Of a stretch of 64,000 nucleotides of DNA, positions 1-8,142 are shown in pieces. Numbering within the stretch: the first letter of the stretch is position 1; each line of letters starts with the position of its first letter. Origin of the DNA: Massilia phosphatilytica (GTDB taxonomy: Bacteria; Pseudomonadota; Gammaproteobacteria; Burkholderiales; Burkholderiaceae_D); NCBI RefSeq assembly GCF_002968015.1, contig NZ_PUIP01000003.1:124001-188000 (forward strand), in the 5' to 3' direction. The translations under genes were made by a program, and so were the position numbers. Below the pieces are notes generated by a model that worked only from the letters and a program-made list of their open reading frames with translations, was not told the origin of the DNA and ran no database searches.

Positions 1-1126
1 CCTGGCCGAGGCGGAAGCCAATGACGCCGTCGCCGCCGCCTACGCCGGCCAGGACCTGAACTTCGGCCCCGACTACATCATCCCGAAACCGTTCGACCCG
101 CGCCTGATCGCGGCGATCGCACCGGCCGTCGCCAAGGCCGCGGAAGCATCGGGCGTCGCCACCCGTCCGATCGCGGACATGGACGCCTACCGCGACAAGC
201 TGGGCGAGATGATCTACCACACCGGCTTCTTCATGAAGCCCGTGTTCGCGAAGGCCAAGGCGGCGCCGAAGCGCGTCGCGTTCGCGGACGGCAGCGAGCC
301 GCGCGTGCTGCGCGCCGTGCAGACCGTCGTCGACGAAGGCATCGCCAAGCCGGTGCTGATCGGCCGCGCGGCGGACGTCGAGAAGGCCATCAAGCAGTCC
401 GGCCTGCGCCTGAAGGCGGGCGTCGACTACACACTGGTCGAAGCGGAAGACGACACCACGTTGCAAGGCGCGCGCCTGCTGAACGCGGGCCAGGTCGACT
501 CCCTCATCTGCGGCATGACGGGCAGCTACGACAGCCACCTCGCGCACGTGAAGAACGAGATCGGCCTCGCGCCGGGCGCCGACGTGCTGGCCGCGATGAA
601 TGCGCTCGTGCTGGACAAGATGACCCTGTTCATCACCGACACGTATGTCAACGACAACCCGTCGGCACAGGAACTGGCGGCGATCACGAAGCTGGCCGCG
701 CAAGAGATGCGTCACTTCGGCCTCGAACCGAAGGCGGCCCTCGTGTCGCACTCGATCTTCGGTTCGTCGCAGCGCCCGTCCGCACAGCGCATGCGCGACG
801 CGCGTGCCCTGCTCGCGCAGACGGCACCCGAGCTGCCGGTGCTGGGCGAAGTCCATGGCGACGCCGCGCTGTCGGAAGACATCCGCCGCATCTATCAAGG
901 CAAGGATGAGATGCGGGACGATTTCTCCGGCAGCGCCAACCTGCTCGTGATGCCGTCGCTGGATGCGGCGAACATCCTGTTCAACGTGCTGAAGGTCACG
1001 TCGGGCAAGGGCGTGACCGTCGGTCCGATCCTGCTGGGCGCGGCAAAGTCCGTGCACATCCTGAGCCCCAGCGCGACCGTGCGCCGCATCGTCAACATGA
1101 CGGCGCTGGCAGTGGCCGAGGCGTAA
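1..1126 (+). CDS. maeB: NADP-dependent malic enzyme, C-terminal part (5' end outside window)
   Basis: The reading frame is open from the first bases of the window to a TAA at 1124-1126, so the N-terminus is missing; about 374 residues are visible. The first residues (AGQDLNFGPDYIIPKPFDPR) are the end of the malic-enzyme catalytic half. The remainder is the phosphotransacetylase-like domain typical of the large MaeB-type enzymes (about 760 residues): VAFADGSEPRVLRA, DSLICGMTGSYDSHL and SANLLVMPSLDAANI. The family decarboxylates malate to pyruvate with NADP; the PTA-like part is usually regulatory rather than an active phosphotransacetylase. The ATG at 179 is internal and not the true start. 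A solute-binding-protein gene follows after 6 bp. Confidence 0.93.
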   Translation, partial: LAEAEANDAVAAAYAGQDLNFGPDYIIPKPFDPRLIAAIAPAVAKAAEASGVATRPIADMDAYRDKLGEMIYHTGFFMKPVFAKAKAAPKRVAFADGSEPRVLRAVQTVVDEGIAKPVLIGRAADVEKAIKQSGLRLKAGVDYTLVEAEDDTTLQGARLLNAGQVDSLICGMTGSYDSHLAHVKNEIGLAPGADVLAAMNALVLDKMTLFITDTYVNDNPSAQELAAITKLAAQEMRHFGLEPKAALVSHSIFGSSQRPSAQRMRDARALLAQTAPELPVLGEVHGDAALSEDIRRIYQGKDEMRDDFSGSANLLVMPSLDAANILFNVLKVTSGKGVTVGPILLGAAKSVHILSPSATVRRIVNMTALAVAEA

Positions 1127-1132
1127 GCCGCG

Positions 1133-1840
1133 ATGACCTTCACGCCGACCGGCAGGCTCCGTGCCGCCATCAACCTGGGCAACCCGATCCTGGCGCACCC
1201 GCAAGGTGAAGGCGGCGCGGGCGGCGTCTCCGTCGATCTCGCCCGCGAATTCGCGCGGCGGCTCGGCGTGGAACTCGACCTCGTCGTCGTGGACACGGCC
1301 GGCAAGTCGGTCGATGCGGTCGAAAACGAGCGCGCGGACATCGGGTTCTTCGCCATCGATCCCGCGCGCGGCGCCGACATCGCGTTCACGGCGCCGTACG
1401 TGCTGATCGAAGGCAGCTACCTCGTGCGCGCCGATTCGCCCATCCGCGCCAACGAAGACGTCGACCAGGCGGCGCACCGCGTCGTCGTCGGCAAGGGCAG
1501 CGCGTACGACCTTTTCCTGACCCGGAGTCTCCGGGAAGCGCAGATCGTGCGTGCATCCTCCTCGCCCGCCGTCGTGCCGACGTTCCTCGAACAAGGCGCG
1601 GACGTGGCGGCCGGTGTGCGCCAGCAGCTTGAAGCGGATGCGCGGGGCCAGGCCGGCCTGCGCCTGCTGGATGGCCGGTTCATGGTCATCCGGCAGGCGA
1701 TGGGCGTGCCGAAATCGCGTGGCGAGCAGGCGGCTGCCGTCCTTGCCGCATTCGTCGAGGAGATGAAGGCGAGCGGCTTCGTGGCCGACGCACTGGCCCG
1801 TCACGGAATCGAAGGCGCATCCGTCGCCCCGCCGGGGTGA
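1133..1840 (+). CDS. Family 3 solute-binding-like protein without a signal peptide
   Basis: 235 residues that look like a bacterial extracellular solute-binding domain (SBP_bac_3, the amino-acid ABC type): GGVSVDLAREFARRLGVELD near residue 35, SVDAVENERADIGFFAIDPARG near 64, and FTAPYVLIEGSYLVR near 86. Unusually the protein starts directly in the fold (MTFTPTGRLRAAINLG) with no hydrophobic leader, so it may be cytoplasmic or use an unseen start. No permease or ATPase gene is adjacent. It lies 6 bp behind maeB and probably shares its transcript. The ligand cannot be read from the sequence. Confidence 0.75.
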   Translation: MTFTPTGRLRAAINLGNPILAHPQGEGGAGGVSVDLAREFARRLGVELDLVVVDTAGKSVDAVENERADIGFFAIDPARGADIAFTAPYVLIEGSYLVRADSPIRANEDVDQAAHRVVVGKGSAYDLFLTRSLREAQIVRASSSPAVVPTFLEQGADVAAGVRQQLEADARGQAGLRLLDGRFMVIRQAMGVPKSRGEQAAAVLAAFVEEMKASGFVADALARHGIEGASVAPPG

Positions 1841-1848
1841 TTCTTTGC

Positions 1849-1894
1849 TAAGCTGTCGGGCTGAAACCGATTTCACACACAGCCCGACAGCTTA
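1849..1894 (+). promoter_or_regulatory. Perfect 15-bp inverted repeat abutting a start codon
   Basis: TAAGCTGTCGGGCTG at 1849-1863 is repeated in perfect inverse at 1880-1894 with a 16-nt loop. The last base of the right arm is the A of the ATG at 1894, and no Shine-Dalgarno lies outside the stem. No T-run follows, so it is a poor intrinsic terminator; translational control or transcript-end protection are alternatives. Confidence 0.75.
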
Positions 1895-2934
1895 TGCCTA
1901 CTCCAACAAGAACCGCTACGGCGCTCGCCCTCTCCTGCGCCCTCACCGCTGCCGCCCAGGCAGCCGACTTGCCACTCCACACCCTCGACAACGGCAGCGT
2001 GCGCGCGACCGTCACCGACGCCATCGGCGGCCGGCTGCTGTCGTTCGCGCTGGCGGGGCAACCGAGCTTCCTCAAGGCCGACCTGGCCGCCGGCGATCCG
2101 CACGCCGACATCAAGCCGACGACGGACAACGTCGGCTGGCTCGGCCACGAGATCTGGGTCGGCCCGCAGAAGGAATGGTGGTCGCACCAGGACGTCAATC
2201 CGGCGCGCGCCGGCCTGCCGTGGCCGCCAGATCCCTGGCTGAGCCTCGCCCGCTACAAGATCGAGGACAAGCGGCCGGACGCCGTCACGCTCGCGAGCCC
2301 GGCCAGCCCCGTGAACGGCCTGCAGCTGGTGAAACGCTACAGCCTCGTGCCGGGCAAGCCGCACAGCCTGCGCCTGGACGTCGACGCGGCCAACACGCGC
2401 GCGAAGCAAGTGGCGTGGGACATCTGGTTCAACACGCGCGCCCACGGCGACACGCGCGTGTACGTGCCCGTCGCGCGCCGCGAGGACGTGCGCCAGCAGG
2501 CCATCGAGCCGAAGCCGGACATGGTGCCGCTGACGTGGACGCTGGCCGACGGCCTGTTCTCGCTGGACGCCTACCCGGCCGGTAAAGGCAAGCCGCACCG
2601 CAACGGCAAGATGCTGCTGCAGCCGTCCGCCGGCTGGATGGCGGGCTTCTACAAGGGCCAGGTGCTCGTGATCCAGTTCGCGCACCAGCCGCGTACGGCC
2701 ATCCATCCGGACCAGGGCCAGATCGAGTTGTACAACGACTGGCAGCCGGAAGCGCCGGAACAGGGATTGATGGAGATGGAAGTGCACGCGCCGTACGTCG
2801 CCTTGGCACCGGGCCGGCACATGCAGGCGTCCGAGCAGTGGACCCTGCTGCCTTACGGCGGGCCGGACACGCGCGCGGCGCAGGTGGCGTTCCTGCGGGC
2901 GCACGCGAAAGAACTGGGCCTCGACGGTATCTAA
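1894..2934 (+). CDS. Secreted DUF4380-like (mutarotase-fold-like) protein
   Basis: 346 residues. Residues 1-23 form a Sec signal peptide (ALALSCALTAAAQAADL, cut probably after AQA). The mature part is beta-rich: DNGSVRATVTDAIGGRLLSF, then a conserved-looking aromatic patch VGWLGHEIWVGPQKEWW near residue 80, and WDIWFNTRAHGDTRVYVPV near 175. This resembles periplasmic DUF4380 proteins, which are related to galactose-mutarotase-like folds; a carbohydrate-related role is likely but no catalytic residue can be assigned. The gene is convergent with the TonB receptor at 2983. Its start codon is enclosed by the inverted repeat at 1849-1894. Confidence 0.7.
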   Translation: MPTPTRTATALALSCALTAAAQAADLPLHTLDNGSVRATVTDAIGGRLLSFALAGQPSFLKADLAAGDPHADIKPTTDNVGWLGHEIWVGPQKEWWSHQDVNPARAGLPWPPDPWLSLARYKIEDKRPDAVTLASPASPVNGLQLVKRYSLVPGKPHSLRLDVDAANTRAKQVAWDIWFNTRAHGDTRVYVPVARREDVRQQAIEPKPDMVPLTWTLADGLFSLDAYPAGKGKPHRNGKMLLQPSAGWMAGFYKGQVLVIQFAHQPRTAIHPDQGQIELYNDWQPEAPEQGLMEMEVHAPYVALAPGRHMQASEQWTLLPYGGPDTRAAQVAFLRAHAKELGLDGI

Positions 2935-2958
2935 AAAAAACGCCCCGCGAGCGGGGCG
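2932..2958 (-). terminator. Intrinsic terminator of the leftward TonB receptor gene
   Basis: CGCCCCGC-GA-GCGGGGCG (2941-2958) is an 8-bp GC stem. On the minus strand it is followed by a run of T residues (A-run 2933-2940 on the plus strand), the expected layout for a leftward transcript from 5943. The stop codon of the rightward gene overlaps the A-run. Confidence 0.85.
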
Positions 2959-2982
2959 TGTTGTCGTTCCGGTCCGGATGGA

Positions 2983-5943
2983 TCAGAAGCTGTAACGCAT
3001 CTTGGCCGTATAACGCGGACCCGACACGAACCATGCACGGCCCATGAAGCCGGTGCTCTGCTGCATGAGCTGGCGTGCCTTGGAGTCGGTCAGGTTCTGC
3101 GCTTCCAGGCCGATCGACAGCCGGTCCGACACGTTGTAGAAGATCGAACCGTCCAGCTGGCCGTAGCCGTCCGCCCACGTCGGCAGCGCCCAGGCCACGT
3201 TGTGCTGGCCGAAGGTCGGGCTGGCCGGGTTGGTGTCGGTGCCGTCGCCGCCATTGGTGCCGTTGACGTTCACGTTCTGCAGGTTCTTCGAACGCCAGTT
3301 CCAGGCCAGGCGCGCCGAGAACTTGCCCTGGTCATACATCAGCGCCAGGTTGTACGACTGGCGCGACAGGCCGATCAGCGGCAGGTCGCCGAACGTGGTG
3401 CCATTGGTGTCGCAGCCGTTCAGGTTCAGGTTGAAGTTCGCCGCCGAGTTGCTGCCCGTGCAGTACACGGAGTGGACCGGCTGGTGCAGCGACGTCTTGC
3501 TGTCCACGTACGTGTAGTTCGCCTGGACGCCGAAGCCCGACAGCCAGCCCGGCAGGAAGTCGAAATACTGCTGGAACGCGATCTCCGCGCCGCGTGCATG
3601 GCCGTCGGCGCCGTTCACCGGACCCGTGGTCGTGAAGGTGTACGACTTGCCGGTGTTGTCCGCCAGGTCATAGCCGTACGACTGCTTGATGATGACGTCC
3701 TTCAGCTGCTTGTTGAACACGCCGAAGGTCAGCGAACCGGTCTTGGCGAAATACCATTCGGCCGTCAGGTCCACCTGGTGCGAGCGGACCGGACGCAGGT
3801 TCGGGTTGCCGGTGCCATTACCCGTGTACGTGACGTTGCCGCTGGCGTTGTCCACGTTCTGCGACAGCGTCGTGTAGCCCTGCAGGTCGCTGAAGTCCGG
3901 ACGCGAGATGCCGGTCGACAGGCCGAAGCGGAACTGCAGCGCGTCGCTCGCCTTCATGCGCAGGTTGAGGCTCGGCAGCACGTTGTTGTAGCTGTTGCTG
4001 AAGTCCTGCTTCTTGGAGAACGCGGTGAATTGCGGGACGCCGGCGCCCGTCGAGTTGCTCGGGGTGAACACGGTGTAGCCGTGTGCCGTCATGTCGGTCT
4101 TCACGTAGCGCAGGCCGATGTTGCCGTCGACCGGGTACTTCAGGTCGTCGAAGCCGAAGCGCAGTTGCGAGTACAGCGCGCCGGTCTTCTCCTTCTGCTC
4201 GTTGACGCCGGCCGGATCGGTGCCGAACGTGGCCGGGTTCCACGACGTGCAATTGTTGGTGCCGTTGTTGCACAGCATGTTCGGGTACGTGTGCAGCTGG
4301 GCATACGACGCCGGATAGCCGGTGGTCAGCGCGACGGCCGGGAACACCAGTGCCGGTACCGACGTGTTGTTGTTGAAGAAGTTGTTGAACGAGTGGACCT
4401 GCACCTGGTTGTTGAAACGCGGATCGCCCAGGTACGCGAGGCTCGACAGCGTGTTGGTCGGACCGACCTGCCACGTCTGGGTGATGGCCGCCCAGTTGTA
4501 GCTCGGGTTCGAGTTCTCGTTACGCGAGTCGCGGTCCGTCAGGCGGATGCCGAAGCGGATGTCGCGCAGCACCGGGTGGTCGAAGTCGTACTTCGCATCC
4601 GTGCGCCATGCCCATTCGCCGGCCTTGCTGCGGTCCTGGTGTTCCATCGTGAACGCCCAGTAGTAATTGTTGGGGTTCGCGAGGTACGCGCGGTCGGCGT
4701 CCGTGAACGACAGGCTCGGTACGTCGCCGCGCAGGTCGATCGTCTCGCTGGGCATCTGCACGCCGGTGGCCACGGTCGAGTCGAAGCTGCTGGTCGTGGC
4801 GCGGATGCGCTGCAGGTCCGTGCTGATGGTCCAGCGGTCGTTCGGACGCCAGCGCAGGTTCCACGACACGTCCGTCGTTTCCGACGTGCGGTCGGCCGAG
4901 CGCGTGTCGCCGCCGAAGTTGATGCCGCCGTCCTGCGGATCGGTCAGCGTGCCGTTCAGCAGCGCGCCTTTCGAATTGAAGGTCGCATCCTTGCTGACCT
5001 GGATGTTGTAGGGGCTCGACTGGGCGAAGATCGCCTGCTCGTCCCAATGCATCTTGTAGCGCGACTTGAAGAACGTGAGCGAGGAGCTCAGCGAATTGTC
5101 CTTCTTCCACTGCAATGCGCCGTAGGCCCCCTTGCGCTTGCGGTCGAATTCCAGGGTGCGCCATTGCGAACCCTTCGGCACCCAGACGGTCTTGCCGGCC
5201 ACAATGTCGTCGCGTGGATAGTACGGCTCGACCTGGAACGCGTCGGTGCGGGTGCCGCTTTCCGAATACGCCAGGTCGACGAGCGCGCCGATCTCGCCGA
5301 AGCCCGTCTTCCAGCGGTCCGAGAACATGAACGAACCGGACGGCTGGCGCTTGCCGCGCTTCAGTTCGGAATACGTGTCTTCCAGGGACACGGCAAGCTT
5401 GCGGCCCTTGAAGTCGAACGGCATCGCCGTGCGCAGGTTGACGAGGCCGCCGACCGCGCCTTCGATCTGTTCCGCCGACGGGTTCTTGTACACGTCGACG
5501 CCGGCCATCAGCTCGGGCGGCACGTCTTCGAAGTTCAGGGAGCGGCCGCCGTTCGCGGAGAACGAGTCGCGTCCGTTCAGTTCCGAGCGGACGTACGACA
5601 GGCCGCGCACGTTCACGCCCGAGCCTTCGACCGAATAGTGTTCCGGATCGCCCTTGGACATCGTGCGGTCGATCGTCACGCCGACCACGCGCTGGAGCAC
5701 CTCGGTAACCGAACGGTCCGGCAGCTTGCCGATGTCGTCCGCGACGATCGAATCGACGATCTCGTCCGAATTCTGCTTGAGTTTCTGTGCGGACTGCAGC
5801 GCGGCGCGCTGGCCCGTCACGACGACGACGCTGGAACCGGAAGCGTTCTGGCCCGCTTCGGTCTGCGCCAGCGCATACCCGCTGGCGAGCAGTGCGATCT
5901 GGCCGGCTGCCACAGCGATCGCGGTTCTCTTGAATCGAATCAT
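2983..5943 (-). CDS. TonB-dependent receptor, carbohydrate-uptake type
   Basis: 986 residues. Signal peptide at 1-26 (ending YALAQ), then VVVVTGQRAALQSAQKLKQNSDEIVDSI, the plug domain (IGKLPDRSVTEVLQRVVGVTI; SVEGSGVNVRGLSYVRSELNG; GAVGGLVNLRT, residues about 40-180) and a beta barrel ending in the outer-membrane C-terminal phenylalanine (KMRYSF). The TGQRAALQSA/ADDIGKLPD pattern is typical of the large TonB receptors found with sugar-utilisation genes. The SD GGAGAC is 5 nt before the ATG. A terminator lies downstream; upstream are a TTGACA promoter and a LacI-type operator, so LacI-family control is likely. The substrate is unknown; the DUF4380 neighbour suggests a glycan or glycoside. Confidence 0.92.
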   Translation of the reverse strand: MIRFKRTAIAVAAGQIALLASGYALAQTEAGQNASGSSVVVVTGQRAALQSAQKLKQNSDEIVDSIVADDIGKLPDRSVTEVLQRVVGVTIDRTMSKGDPEHYSVEGSGVNVRGLSYVRSELNGRDSFSANGGRSLNFEDVPPELMAGVDVYKNPSAEQIEGAVGGLVNLRTAMPFDFKGRKLAVSLEDTYSELKRGKRQPSGSFMFSDRWKTGFGEIGALVDLAYSESGTRTDAFQVEPYYPRDDIVAGKTVWVPKGSQWRTLEFDRKRKGAYGALQWKKDNSLSSSLTFFKSRYKMHWDEQAIFAQSSPYNIQVSKDATFNSKGALLNGTLTDPQDGGINFGGDTRSADRTSETTDVSWNLRWRPNDRWTISTDLQRIRATTSSFDSTVATGVQMPSETIDLRGDVPSLSFTDADRAYLANPNNYYWAFTMEHQDRSKAGEWAWRTDAKYDFDHPVLRDIRFGIRLTDRDSRNENSNPSYNWAAITQTWQVGPTNTLSSLAYLGDPRFNNQVQVHSFNNFFNNNTSVPALVFPAVALTTGYPASYAQLHTYPNMLCNNGTNNCTSWNPATFGTDPAGVNEQKEKTGALYSQLRFGFDDLKYPVDGNIGLRYVKTDMTAHGYTVFTPSNSTGAGVPQFTAFSKKQDFSNSYNNVLPSLNLRMKASDALQFRFGLSTGISRPDFSDLQGYTTLSQNVDNASGNVTYTGNGTGNPNLRPVRSHQVDLTAEWYFAKTGSLTFGVFNKQLKDVIIKQSYGYDLADNTGKSYTFTTTGPVNGADGHARGAEIAFQQYFDFLPGWLSGFGVQANYTYVDSKTSLHQPVHSVYCTGSNSAANFNLNLNGCDTNGTTFGDLPLIGLSRQSYNLALMYDQGKFSARLAWNWRSKNLQNVNVNGTNGGDGTDTNPASPTFGQHNVAWALPTWADGYGQLDGSIFYNVSDRLSIGLEAQNLTDSKARQLMQQSTGFMGRAWFVSGPRYTAKMRYSF

Positions 5944-6204
5944 GGTGTCTCCTGTGCTCTGTGTTTGACGCTCCGCATCAACGGCGGAGCTGGTTACGAC
6001 TGCGGATGAATGCGGTCGCCATGCGGCGGCCGCGGGACTTACGAATACAGAATCACGCTGCGCGGTAACGCGGCGCTGCCGGAACGACGAATGGAACGCG
6101 TCGGGAAAGGACTCCCGGATCGGAAGGAATGAGGACGGCTGGACGGGTTGGCATTTTTGTCTCCAAGCTTTATTAATTGCGTTGGCGATGTAGTCGTTAT
6201 GGTC

Positions 6205-6220
6205 ATGTAATCGTTTTCAT
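6205..6220. promoter_or_regulatory. LacI-family operator over the receptor transcription start
   Basis: ATGTAATCGTTTTCAT has 12 of 16 symmetric positions and fits the TGnAAnCGnTTnCA layout of LacI/CcpA-type operators. It covers the inferred +1 of the leftward promoter, an arrangement expected for repression. The LacI regulator at 6897 is the obvious candidate. Confidence 0.6.
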
Positions 6221-6221
6221 G

Positions 6222-6251
6222 AGTTTAGGTATTGACTGTGTTTTTTGTCAA
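6222..6251 (-). promoter_or_regulatory. Putative sigma-70 promoter of the TonB receptor
   Basis: On the minus strand TTGACA (6251-6246) is separated by 18 nt from TAAACT (6227-6222). The inferred start is near 6215, giving a leader of about 270 nt. Confidence 0.55.
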
Positions 6252-6318
6252 ACGCGATAACATCACTGTTGCACGCTAACATCGTCGGTATATTTTATTT
6301 GCGAAAAAGTATGCTGAA

Positions 6319-6337
6319 AATTGATAGCTCATCAATT
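6319..6337. repeat. 7-bp inverted repeat AATTGAT/ATCAATT
   Basis: AATTGAT-AGCTC-ATCAATT is a perfect 7-bp inverted repeat with a 5-nt spacer in the AT-rich region. It may be a protein-binding site; nothing identifies the protein. Confidence 0.4.
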
Positions 6338-6558
6338 CGTCCCAGAATCGCAACAGGCGCCGTCGCCGGACACGGCGCTATCGAATTGCGGACACGGGTC
6401 AATTGAAAAGGGCGCAATCGAAATGGCCTGTACGGCATTCAGGAAGAGCCCGGCAAGGCGTCGCCGCGCACGCTCCCGTCCACGCGAATGTGAGCAGATG
6501 AACACCGTTCCCCTGACGTTGCACACACGAATTCACGCATATGTACATAGGGTAGCCG

Positions 6559-6572
6559 TGGTAGCGCTATCA
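6559..6572. promoter_or_regulatory. LacI-type operator-like site 1
   Basis: TGGTAGCGCTATCA matches the TGnTAnCGnTAnCA frame known for gluconate-type (GntR of E. coli) LacI-family operators. It is the best of three related sites before the lacI-type gene. Confidence 0.55.
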
Positions 6573-6638
6573 GAGAAATGGAACGCACGCCTGAATTGGC
6601 CCTTCTCCGCCGTATATCGCGTTTATGCAACAGCCCCG

Positions 6639-6668
6639 GTTCAGCGCTATCATTTGGTAGCGCAATCA
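6639..6668. promoter_or_regulatory. LacI-type operator-like sites 2 and 3 (paired)
   Basis: TGGTAGCGCAATCA (6655-6668) matches site 1 at 13 of 14 positions. GTTCAGCGCTATCA (6639-6652) shares 10 of 14. Starts are 16 bp apart, and GCGCTATCA/TGGTAGCGC also form an inverted pair. Autoregulation of the downstream regulator is plausible. Confidence 0.5.
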
Positions 6669-6896
6669 ATTAAATGTTTAAATGGCTCATGAAAACATTT
6701 TCGCCTTTTATTACGCCGCGGTAAGGGAATGCGGTGGTATCTTGTCGCTATTCGACAGAGCATTTAGAGTTCCTACCATTTATTTCGATACACGATCGAA
6801 TTCAAAACGGAATATCGCAATTAAAGACATGATGGATTTTCAGAAGTCCCAGAAACGTATTCGCCGCGGCCGCCGTCCGGACGGCCCGGAGGCTGC

Positions 6897-7940
6897 ATGA
6901 ACGCGCCGGTCGAACCGCCCAAGCGGACCCGGCGCACGAAAGGCGGCCTCACGCTCGTCGACGTGGCACGCGTGGCCGGCGTGGCCCCGATCACGGTGTC
7001 GCGGGTACTGAACTCCCCGGAGAAGGTATCGCCCGACCTCGTGCAGAAAGTACGCAGCGCCATCGAGCGCACGGGCTACGTGCCGAACCTGCTGGCGGGC
7101 AGCCTGGCGTCGACGAAGAGCAGGATGGTCGCGGCGATCCTGCCGACCCTCGCGGGCTCCGTGTTCATCGATACGGTCCAGGCGCTGACGGAGAGCCTCG
7201 CCGCCGCCGGCTACCAGCTGATCCTGGGCCAGTCGGGCTACGAGAATTCGCGCGAGGATGAGCTGCTGGAAGCGATCATCGGCCGCCGCCCGGACGGCAT
7301 TGTCCTCGCCGGCATCATGCGCTCCGCGCAAGGCCGGCGCCGGCTGCAGGCGAGCGCTATCCCGCTCGTCGAGACATGGGACCTGACGCCCACGCCGGCC
7401 GACATGCTGGTGGGCTTTTCGCACGAGGACATCGGCCAGGCCGTCGCCGAATTCCTGTACCAGCGCGGACGGCGCCGCGTGGCCGTGATCAGCGCATCGG
7501 ACGAACGCGCGCAGCGCCGCAACCGCGCGTTCGTGCAGGCGGCCGTGCGCCTGGACATGCAGGGCCCGGACGACGACGTCCCCTTCCACACGATCTCCGC
7601 ACCGGGCACGGCGGCCGGCGGGCGTGCGGGCCTGCGTGCGCTGCTGGCGGACCATCCCGACATCGACGCCGTATTCTGCAGCTCGGACATGGTCGCGCTG
7701 GGCGTGCTCACGGAAGCGCACAAGCTCGGCATCGACATCCCGGGCCGCCTGGCCGTCGTCGGCCTCGGCGACCACGCGTTCGCGGCCGAGACATATCCCG
7801 CCCTGACGACGGTCCACCTGGACGGCCGCAAGATGGGCCAGATCGCGGCGCAATTCATCATCGACCGCATCGCCGGCACGCCGATCCCCGAGGTCGTGCG
7901 CGACATCGGCTTCACCATCGTCGAGCGCGAAAGCGCCTGA
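6897..7940 (+). CDS. LacI/GalR-family transcriptional regulator (gluconate-regulator-like)
   Basis: 347 residues. The N-terminal helix-turn-helix and hinge are clear (LTLVDVARVAGVAPITVSRVLN about 19-40; RTGYVPNLLAGSL about 58-70). The periplasmic-binding-like effector domain follows: VAAILPTLAGSVFIDTVQAL, RRPDGIVLAG, DAVFCSSDMVALGVL and the dimer end. The VETWDLTP...VGFSHEDIGQ segment recalls gluconate regulators of the GntR/LacI type. Start: SD GGAGG at 6887-6891, 5 nt before the ATG. The next rightward gene is zwf, consistent with hexose or gluconate control, but the divergent TonB receptor is an equally good target. Confidence 0.88.
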   Translation: MNAPVEPPKRTRRTKGGLTLVDVARVAGVAPITVSRVLNSPEKVSPDLVQKVRSAIERTGYVPNLLAGSLASTKSRMVAAILPTLAGSVFIDTVQALTESLAAAGYQLILGQSGYENSREDELLEAIIGRRPDGIVLAGIMRSAQGRRRLQASAIPLVETWDLTPTPADMLVGFSHEDIGQAVAEFLYQRGRRRVAVISASDERAQRRNRAFVQAAVRLDMQGPDDDVPFHTISAPGTAAGGRAGLRALLADHPDIDAVFCSSDMVALGVLTEAHKLGIDIPGRLAVVGLGDHAFAAETYPALTTVHLDGRKMGQIAAQFIIDRIAGTPIPEVVRDIGFTIVERESA

Positions 7941-7942
7941 AA

Positions 7943-8087
7943 ATTCGGGGTCAGAGCCCTTTTTGGCGCACTGGCCCCGAGGCATCTTTCATCCCGGTCC
8001 GCACTGCCGTGCGTCGTCACCACTGGGTGGACGACGCCGATCTATGTCCGTCGACACATTCCGCTGAAATGTGCTCTGACCCCGAAT
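7943..8087. repeat. REP-like palindromic element with 15-bp terminal inverted repeats
   Basis: ATTCGGGGTCAGAGC (7943-7957) recurs in perfect inverse at 8073-8087, 115 bp away, and a further partial copy (TCTGACCC, 8087-8094) abuts the right end. GGGGTCAGA-type repeats are, from memory, common after genes in Massilia relatives and linked to REP-associated (RAYT) transposases. No transposase is encoded here. Confidence 0.65.
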
Positions 8088-8112
8088 CTGACCCGGTTTC
8101 AGGACATTGACT

Positions 8113-8142
8113 GGAAAAAAAAGGGCGCCACGAGGGCGCCCT
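8113..8142 (-). terminator. Orphan leftward intrinsic terminator
   Basis: AGGGCGCC (8122-8129), a 5-nt loop and GGCGCCCT (8135-8142) form an 8-bp stem, followed on the minus strand by a run of about eight T residues (A-run 8115-8122 on plus). No leftward protein gene precedes it. Confidence 0.75.

Larger units (their letters stand above)
5944..6896. other. 953-bp AT-rich divergent regulatory region
   Basis: No convincing gene is present. The part next to the receptor (5944-6160) is GC-rich leader with a small hairpin (GCTCCGC/GCGGAGC, 5970-5990). About 6165-6850 is strikingly AT-rich compared with the rest of the window. It holds a leftward promoter, one CG-centred LacI-type operator (6205-6220), an AATTGAT/ATCAATT inverted repeat (6319-6337) and three related TGGTAGCGCTATCA-like sites. 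Short open frames inside have no SD and abnormal composition. Confidence 0.7.

Noticed and set aside
3202-6009. 935-codon plus-strand frame opposite the TonB receptor
   Set aside because: Antisense shadow of a well-supported receptor; no domains, Arg/Val-rich composition.
6321-6692. 123-codon rightward open frame in the AT-rich region
   Set aside because: Starts at TTG without an SD, shows no recognisable domain, and its composition follows the non-coding AT-rich DNA and operator sites.
6682-6900. 72-codon frame ending in ATGA overlap with the LacI gene
   Set aside because: The overlap looks like coupling, but there is no SD, AT-rich non-coding composition changes abruptly midway, and operator-like sites lie just before its start.
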